Translations under genes and position numbers: made by a program
Shown: positions 59,991-64,000 of the stretch, one piece after another
Layout: each line of letters starts with the position of its first letter
Numbering within the stretch: the stretch's first letter is position 1
From: Vreelandella zhaodongensis
Lineage (GTDB): Bacteria > Pseudomonadota > Gammaproteobacteria > Pseudomonadales > Halomonadaceae
Reading direction: 5' to 3'
DNA length: 64,000 nucleotides
NCBI RefSeq assembly: GCF_013415115.1
Contig: NZ_JACCDD010000007.1
Location: 1 to 64,000 of the forward strand
The notes under the pieces: model-generated
What the model saw: only the letters and a program-made list of their open reading frames with translations
Told to the model about the DNA's origin: nothing
The model's database searches: none

Positions 59991-60545
59991 ATGCAAAAAT
60001 TGACTCGTATCATTACTCTTTCCGTTGCCCTGACCGTTGTTAGTGGCTGTAGTTACGTTGGCGTTTACAAGCGCGACATCCCCCAGGGCAACCTGGTGAC
60101 CCAGGATATGGTCAGCCAGTTACAGCCCGGAATGACGCAGCAGCAAGTCACTTATGTGATGGGACGCCCACTGCTCGAGGCACCTTTCGACACACGCCAG
60201 TGGGACTACGTCTACCGTCTCGACAAAGCCTATGCGGGTGTCGAGCAGCGGCGAGTGACGTTGACCTTTGACGACATGGGGCGTTTGATCAACGTTGCAC
60301 AAGAAGGCGATTTATCCGGCGACCTACCCGTCAGCACCGAGAGCGGCCCAGGCCCAGCAGTCGAAGGCGCTGATCCGCTAGATGCGATGCCAACGCCCAC
60401 ACAGCAATCACCAGGCACCCCAACTCAGCAAGCACCGGTGGGAGGCGCGCCTGCCCAGCAGGCACCAACGGGCGGCGCACCTGCTCAAACAGCACCTACG
60501 TCAGACAATGCCCAAGAAAGCCAGTCAGTCATCATGACCGACTAA
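59991..60545 (+). CDS. bamE: Outer membrane assembly lipoprotein BamE (OmlA/SmpA)
   Basis: Lipoprotein component of the BAM complex at the outer membrane. The signal peptide ends in the lipobox VVSGC (Cys near residue 19), and the mature domain has QGNLVTQDMVSQLQPGMTQQQVTYVMGRPLL and WDYVYRL. At 184 residues it is longer than E. coli BamE (113), because about 75 C-terminal residues form a low-complexity Pro/Gln/Gly tail with repeated GGAPAQQAPT-type units. I chose the ATG at 59991; an upstream frame has no signal peptide. It is divergent from fur and convergent with rnfH. Confidence 0.94.
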   Translation: MQKLTRIITLSVALTVVSGCSYVGVYKRDIPQGNLVTQDMVSQLQPGMTQQQVTYVMGRPLLEAPFDTRQWDYVYRLDKAYAGVEQRRVTLTFDDMGRLINVAQEGDLSGDLPVSTESGPGPAVEGADPLDAMPTPTQQSPGTPTQQAPVGGAPAQQAPTGGAPAQTAPTSDNAQESQSVIMTD

Positions 60546-60550
60546 GGCGA

Positions 60551-60859
60551 TTAACCGCTTGCCTGGCGCTTGGCACGCTCCAGGCGAGCGGCTTTTGGAT
60601 CGATTTGCAGCGGACGATACACTTCGATGCGATCGCCAGCTCGCAGCGTTGTGCTTTCCGGATGGCGTAACGCCTTGCCAAAAATACCCAGCGGTGCCTG
60701 CTCAAACGTAGTACTGGGTATTTCGGGAAACAGGCTCGAAAGGTTCGCCAACGCGACCGCCTGACGCGCAGTGGTGTCTTTATGCACCTCAACGGCTACC
60801 AATCGCTGTTTATGAGGAAGTGCAAAAGCCACCTCGACAGTAAACGCATCAGCGGCCAT
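60551..60859 (-). CDS. rnfH: RnfH family ubiquitin-like protein
   Basis: 102-residue beta-grasp protein of the RnfH/YfjF (UPF0125) family, with FTVEVAFALPHKQRLVAVEV and LGIFGKALRHPESTTLRAGDRIEVYRPLQIDPK. Function is not established. The start MAADAFTVEVA at 60859 overlaps the end of ratA by 11 bases; the two are adjacent in most gammaproteobacteria. It is convergent with bamE, five bases away. Confidence 0.94.
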   Translation of the reverse strand: MAADAFTVEVAFALPHKQRLVAVEVHKDTTARQAVALANLSSLFPEIPSTTFEQAPLGIFGKALRHPESTTLRAGDRIEVYRPLQIDPKAARLERAKRQASG

Positions 60860-61283
60860 ATAGTTCGTTGGCGCGCTTCGTGAAGGCATCGACAAGCTGC
60901 CCTGCAATTTGCTGGAATAGTTTACCAAAGGCCATACCGAGCAATCGGTTGGCGAACACGAACTCCATTTCCAAGCTTACTTTGCAAGCATCTTCTCCCA
61001 TAGGAATAAACAGCCAGCGCCCTTTCAGCTGTTTAAACGGACCTTTCACTAGCGAAAGCTCAATCCGTTCCGGTGCGTACAAGTCGTTACGAGTGGTGAT
61101 GGTTTGCTCGACGCCCGCACGCCCAAGGGTCATCTCGCCAATCAGGTGTTCGTCATCGCGCTGTAACAAACTCGCTCGGCGACACCCTGGCAAGAACTCG
61201 GGATAGCGTTCGAAGTCGTTGACCAAATCGAACATTTGTTGGGGGGTGTGCCGCACCAAGGCGGTACGATTAACGGTTGGCAT
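60849..61283 (-). CDS. ratA: RatA/Coq10-type START domain protein
   Basis: 144-residue START/SRPBCC-fold protein. In E. coli RatA was described as a ribosome-association toxin, while relatives (Coq10) bind ubiquinone; which applies here is unknown. Visible features are RTALVRHTPQQMFDLVNDFERYPEFLPGC, KGPFKQLKGRWLF and FVFANRLLGMAFGKLF. The start MPTVNRTALV at 61283 is the conserved one. The 3' end overlaps rnfH. It is divergent from smpB. Confidence 0.94.
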   Translation of the reverse strand: MPTVNRTALVRHTPQQMFDLVNDFERYPEFLPGCRRASLLQRDDEHLIGEMTLGRAGVEQTITTRNDLYAPERIELSLVKGPFKQLKGRWLFIPMGEDACKVSLEMEFVFANRLLGMAFGKLFQQIAGQLVDAFTKRANELYGR

Positions 61284-61409
61284 TGACCTCTCCGCTGACT
61301 TCACAGTGCCCAAAGCGTATCATGGGAAACATTTTTGTAGACCTTGAATGGTATCACGCCTCCCCACATAACGAAGGGGGTGCTACTGACAGATCAATGA
61401 TGAGGTTCC

Positions 61410-61901
61410 ATGGCCACTAAGAAAGGTAACAGTAAGGGCTCCAGCAGCAGCGTTATTGCCCAAAACAAGAAGGCTCGATTTGAGTACCATATTAACGAAA
61501 CCTTCGAGGCAGGCCTGGTACTCGCTGGCTGGGAAGTAAAAAGTCTACGCGCTGGTAAAGCGCAGCTCACCGACACCTATATTTTGGTTCGCCACGGCGA
61601 GGCTTTCTTACTGGGCAGCCATATCATGCCCCTGAACACGGCAAGCACCCACGAGATCGCCGACCCTACGCGCACTCGTAAGCTGCTATTGCATCGTAAA
61701 GAGATCGCCAAAATCTTTTCGATCACTCAAGACAAAGGGCATACCTGCGTGCCCCTTAAGCTCTACTGGAAACGCAACAAAGTGAAGTGTGAACTCGCAC
61801 TGGTGACCGGTAAGCAGCTGCACGATAAACGCGCCACCGAAAAAGATCGCGACTGGAGCCGTCAAAAAGGCCGGATTATGCGGGAACATAACAAGGCATA
61901 G
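61410..61901 (+). CDS. smpB: SsrA-binding protein SmpB
   Basis: Partner of tmRNA in rescue of stalled ribosomes. 163 residues with the OB-fold motif [38 protein letters not shown] and the basic C-terminal tail [18 protein letters not shown] that occupies the empty mRNA channel. The tmRNA gene follows 45 bases downstream on the same strand, an arrangement that keeps the two partners together. Confidence 0.98.
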   Translation: MATKKGNSKGSSSSVIAQNKKARFEYHINETFEAGLVLAGWEVKSLRAGKAQLTDTYILVRHGEAFLLGSHIMPLNTASTHEIADPTRTRKLLLHRKEIAKIFSITQDKGHTCVPLKLYWKRNKVKCELALVTGKQLHDKRATEKDRDWSRQKGRIMREHNKA

Positions 61902-61946
61902 CTGGTCATTGGAGTGTGAGCACGTTAGAATACTCACCTGTAATAA

Positions 61947-62324
61947 GGGGGCGACATGGTTTCGACGCCGGTGACAACCCTTGCGGTGCATGCCGAGAGC
62001 GTGATGTATCTCGTAAATCCCACATCACGAAAAATAGTCGCAAATGACGAAAACTACGCTCAAGGCGCGCTAGCAGCTTAAACTGTTAGCTTCTTGTCTG
62101 GCCCCAAGGTGATGTGCCTATTCATCGCTAAGGGGATACGAGCTAAAGCTGATAGGACCGCGGTTGTTGGTGTCTTCTCATCAACCGTTAAACTTTAGAA
62201 GGCTCGTGTGGCTGAATCCTGATCGTCGGAGTCAGTCACATTAAAGCAAATGACGAAATCTAAGCATGTAGAGCCAATAGGCGAGTGCTGGCGGACGCGG
62301 GTTCAATTCCCGCCGCCTCCACCA
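61947..62324 (+). ncRNA. ssrA: tmRNA (SsrA)
   Basis: 378-base transfer-messenger RNA. The 5' GGGGGCG pairs with the 3' CGCCTCC to make the tRNA-like acceptor, followed by A and encoded CCA; the 3' end has the T-arm sequence GGGTTCAATTCCC. The tag reading frame at 62040-62081 encodes ANDENYAQGALAA and a stop, typical of gammaproteobacteria. No integrase gene or duplicated 3' end is seen after it, so this frequently used integration site appears empty. Confidence 0.97.
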
Positions 62325-62340
62325 CCTTACTATACAAATC

Positions 62341-62363
62341 AAGCACCTACGGGTGCTTTTTTT
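62341..62363 (+). terminator. Terminator after ssrA
   Basis: Stem AAGCACC (62341-62347) with GGTGCTT (62352-62358) and a run of seven T. Confidence 0.92.
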
Positions 62364-62704
62364 GTTTTCTTCACCTGAGTACCCGGCAAAGGAAACCGTG
62401 CTCGCCACCCTACATTCATCGGCGGCGAGTGCTTGCCCTATTCAATCCCACAACATAATCACCGGTGAGGTTCCGCTCATCGAGTATCGGCTGATTTCCC
62501 AAAACACCGTACAAGGCTCGTTTAAATCCCGCGTAAATTCATAGCAGTGATGGGTAGAAAACTCCGATAAACTCAATTAAAGGGGTTGTCTGAATAAAAG
62601 AGCCATAGCTTCGCTGCTAGCCACCTCTTAACCATCTTCAAGTTAGACACTTATAACAACAACGGTAACTTTCTTCGAAAGGGACTTTACTTGAGAGAAC
62701 GTGC
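62364..62704. other. Intergenic region between ssrA terminator and acyl-CoA ligase gene
   Basis: 340 bases with no supported gene. A 63-codon frame at 62353-62544 starts in the terminator T-run and has no ribosome site. Near the 3' end an A-rich motif AACAACAAC (62655-62663) lies about 45 bases before the next start codon, similar to the Hfq-type motifs in the CrcZ-like RNA. Confidence 0.5.
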
Positions 62705-64000
62705 ATGTCGAATGATCATCTTTATGACAGTGCGCCGTGGACACAATTTTATGACACGGCACAAAACGCCATAAAAGGCTCAGCCCAAGCGCAGGAACAC
62801 CGTTTCCCCAGTATCCCCGCAATGCTAGTGGCGGCGGCGAACAATTTTGGACCCAACACTGCCTTTACGACCTGCATGCCAAACGGCATGAACGGTCAGC
62901 TCACTTACCAGCAAGCAGATGAGCTGTCCGATGCGTTTGCGATTTACCTGCGCGAAACGTTGAGCCTTAAAAAAGGCACCCGAGTGGCAGTGCAAATGCC
63001 GAACTGTCTGGCCCTGCCGGTGGCAATTTTTGGCATCCTGAAAGCGGGCTGTGTGCTGGTCAATGTGAACCCACTGTACACTCGCCGAGAAATGGAGCAT
63101 CAGTTCAATGACGCGGGCGCACAAGCGCTGGTGATCATGGATATGTTTGCCGATAAGCTGGAAGATATTCTGCACAACACGCCAATCAAGCACGTCGTAA
63201 TAACCTCCGTCTCCCAGTGGTTTTCGCCGGTGGTTCGCAGCGTATTGAATGCGGTGCTGACGTACTGGAATAAAGCCATTCCCAAACACTCACTTAATGC
63301 CACCCTACTCAGTCACGCCATTCAAACCGGCAAAACCATCCAGGCCGAACAGGGGATTGATGTGGCGAGTTACTGGCAGGATCTCACACGTGAAGACACC
63401 GCCCTGTTGCAATATACGGGAGGCACCACCGGCGTAAGTAAAGGGGCTGAGCTGATCCACGGCAACCTGCTAAGCAACCTGGAGCAGGTTGACTCAGTTG
63501 TCGGTAGTCATATAGAGACCGGTAAAGAGTGCGTTCTCACCGCGCTACCGATCTATCACATATTCGCGTTCACAGTGAATTTGTTAGCGTTTTATAACAA
63601 AGGGGCGCACAACGTTCTGGTGCCAAGCCCCCGACCTATTCAAAACTGCCAACGGGCTTTTGATAACTACCCGATCTCCTGGATATCGGGTGTTAACACG
63701 CTGTTCAATGCCTTGCTGAACGAAGAGTGGTTTACGGTGTACCCGCCAAAGAGCATGAAAGTGGCTATGGCTGGCGGCACCGCCCTGCACAAGTCAGTAG
63801 CAGATCGCTGGCGCAGCGTGGTCGGCTCGCCGATTGCGGAAGGCTACGGCCTGACCGAAAGCTCGCCGGTCATCTGCTTTAACCCAATTGGACATGAGCG
63901 AGCTAATAGCATCGGCATTCCTGCGCCGTCTACGGAGGTGCGCATCGTCGATGAACAGGGCGTAACGGTACCACTGGGTGAGCCTGGGGAGATCATCGCA
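62705..64000 (+). CDS. fadD: Long-chain acyl-CoA synthetase (FadD-type), 3' end beyond window
   Basis: ATP-dependent activation of fatty acids to acyl-CoA for beta-oxidation and lipid synthesis; FadD works at the inner face of the inner membrane. The first 432 residues are visible. The P-loop-like AMP-binding motif is LLQYTGGTTGVSKGAELIHGNL, the next conserved block is TALPIYHIFAFTVN, and the A5-type motif is EGYGLTESSPVICFNP. About 120-130 residues including the C-terminal lid domain lie past base 64000. GAGAGAAC precedes the ATG. Alternative: another medium/long-chain AMP-binding ligase. Confidence 0.88.
   Translation, partial: MSNDHLYDSAPWTQFYDTAQNAIKGSAQAQEHRFPSIPAMLVAAANNFGPNTAFTTCMPNGMNGQLTYQQADELSDAFAIYLRETLSLKKGTRVAVQMPNCLALPVAIFGILKAGCVLVNVNPLYTRREMEHQFNDAGAQALVIMDMFADKLEDILHNTPIKHVVITSVSQWFSPVVRSVLNAVLTYWNKAIPKHSLNATLLSHAIQTGKTIQAEQGIDVASYWQDLTREDTALLQYTGGTTGVSKGAELIHGNLLSNLEQVDSVVGSHIETGKECVLTALPIYHIFAFTVNLLAFYNKGAHNVLVPSPRPIQNCQRAFDNYPISWISGVNTLFNALLNEEWFTVYPPKSMKVAMAGGTALHKSVADRWRSVVGSPIAEGYGLTESSPVICFNPIGHERANSIGIPAPSTEVRIVDEQGVTVPLGEPGEIIA

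Noticed and set aside
62353..62544. 63-codon frame after the ssrA terminator
   Set aside because: It begins inside the terminator T-run, has no ribosome site and shows no recognisable domain.
61947..62704. Genomic island at the tmRNA 3' end
   Set aside because: No integrase, no duplicated tmRNA 3' segment and a housekeeping-type gene follows.

Overview
The window is chromosomal DNA of a gammaproteobacterium, most likely Halomonas/Vreelandella (Halomonadaceae). Reasons: moderate GC, protein sequences close to Pseudomonas and Halomonas homologues, and preserved gammaproteobacterial gene neighbourhoods (dksA-gluQ-cbrA-cbrB-pcnB-folK-panBCD; pnp-rpsO-truB-rbfA-infB-nusA-rimP-tRNA-tRNA-secG-tpiA-glmM-folP; ftsH-rlmE/yhbY-greA-carB-carA-dapB-dnaJ-dnaK-grpE/recN-fur-bamE-rnfH-ratA-smpB-ssrA). 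Genus is inferred from recall of these patterns; no search was run. Almost every base is accounted for by housekeeping genes. I see no insertion sequence, prophage or CRISPR array.

Layout. 1-169: promoter and start of the leader of an rRNA operon that runs off the left edge. 170-7400: tyrS, divergent anmK, then the yggS-proC-yggT-metX-metW-DUF4426 run. 7397-9282: sfsA and an aminotransferase on the minus strand. 9471-20504: dksA, gluQ, a small membrane protein, the CbrA/CbrB-type two-component system, an intergenic region that looks like a CrcZ-type sRNA gene with a sigma54 promoter, pcnB, folK and panBCD. 20714-23126: thiolase and an MFS transporter. 23219-36000, minus strand: the pnp to folP translation/RNA/cell-envelope supercluster, including initiator tRNA-fMet and tRNA-Leu(GAG). 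36037-43052: a terminator-bounded four-gene ABC transporter operon lying between folP and ftsH. 43083-57488: ftsH, rlmE, yhbY, greA, carB, carA, dapB, DUF2218, dnaJ, dnaK, grpE. 57688-64000: recN, fur, bamE, rnfH, ratA, smpB, tmRNA and the 5' part of a fadD-type acyl-CoA ligase.

Most unusual content. The ABC transporter at 36109-42863 resembles a dipeptide/oligopeptide importer with three departures from the family plan. Its substrate-binding protein is circularly permuted: the family's C-terminal segment follows the signal peptide and the family's N-terminal segment comes after it. Its DppC-type permease carries about 290 extra residues of seven Ycf48-like propeller repeats in the first periplasmic loop. 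Its two ATPases are fused into one chain. The second highlight is the 880-base cbrB-pcnB gap, which holds a near-consensus sigma54 promoter, about 460 bases with seven A-rich Hfq/Crc-type motifs, and a terminator: a CrcZ-like RNA outside Pseudomonas.

How the parts work together. CbrA/CbrB probably sense carbon/nitrogen state and drive the CrcZ-like RNA, which would sequester Hfq. The grpE-dnaK-dnaJ heat-shock genes have a sigma32 promoter back to back with a LexA-box promoter for recN. carAB is preceded by a leader-peptide/terminator arrangement that suggests attenuation. The central supercluster couples initiator tRNA, transcription elongation and ribosome assembly genes.
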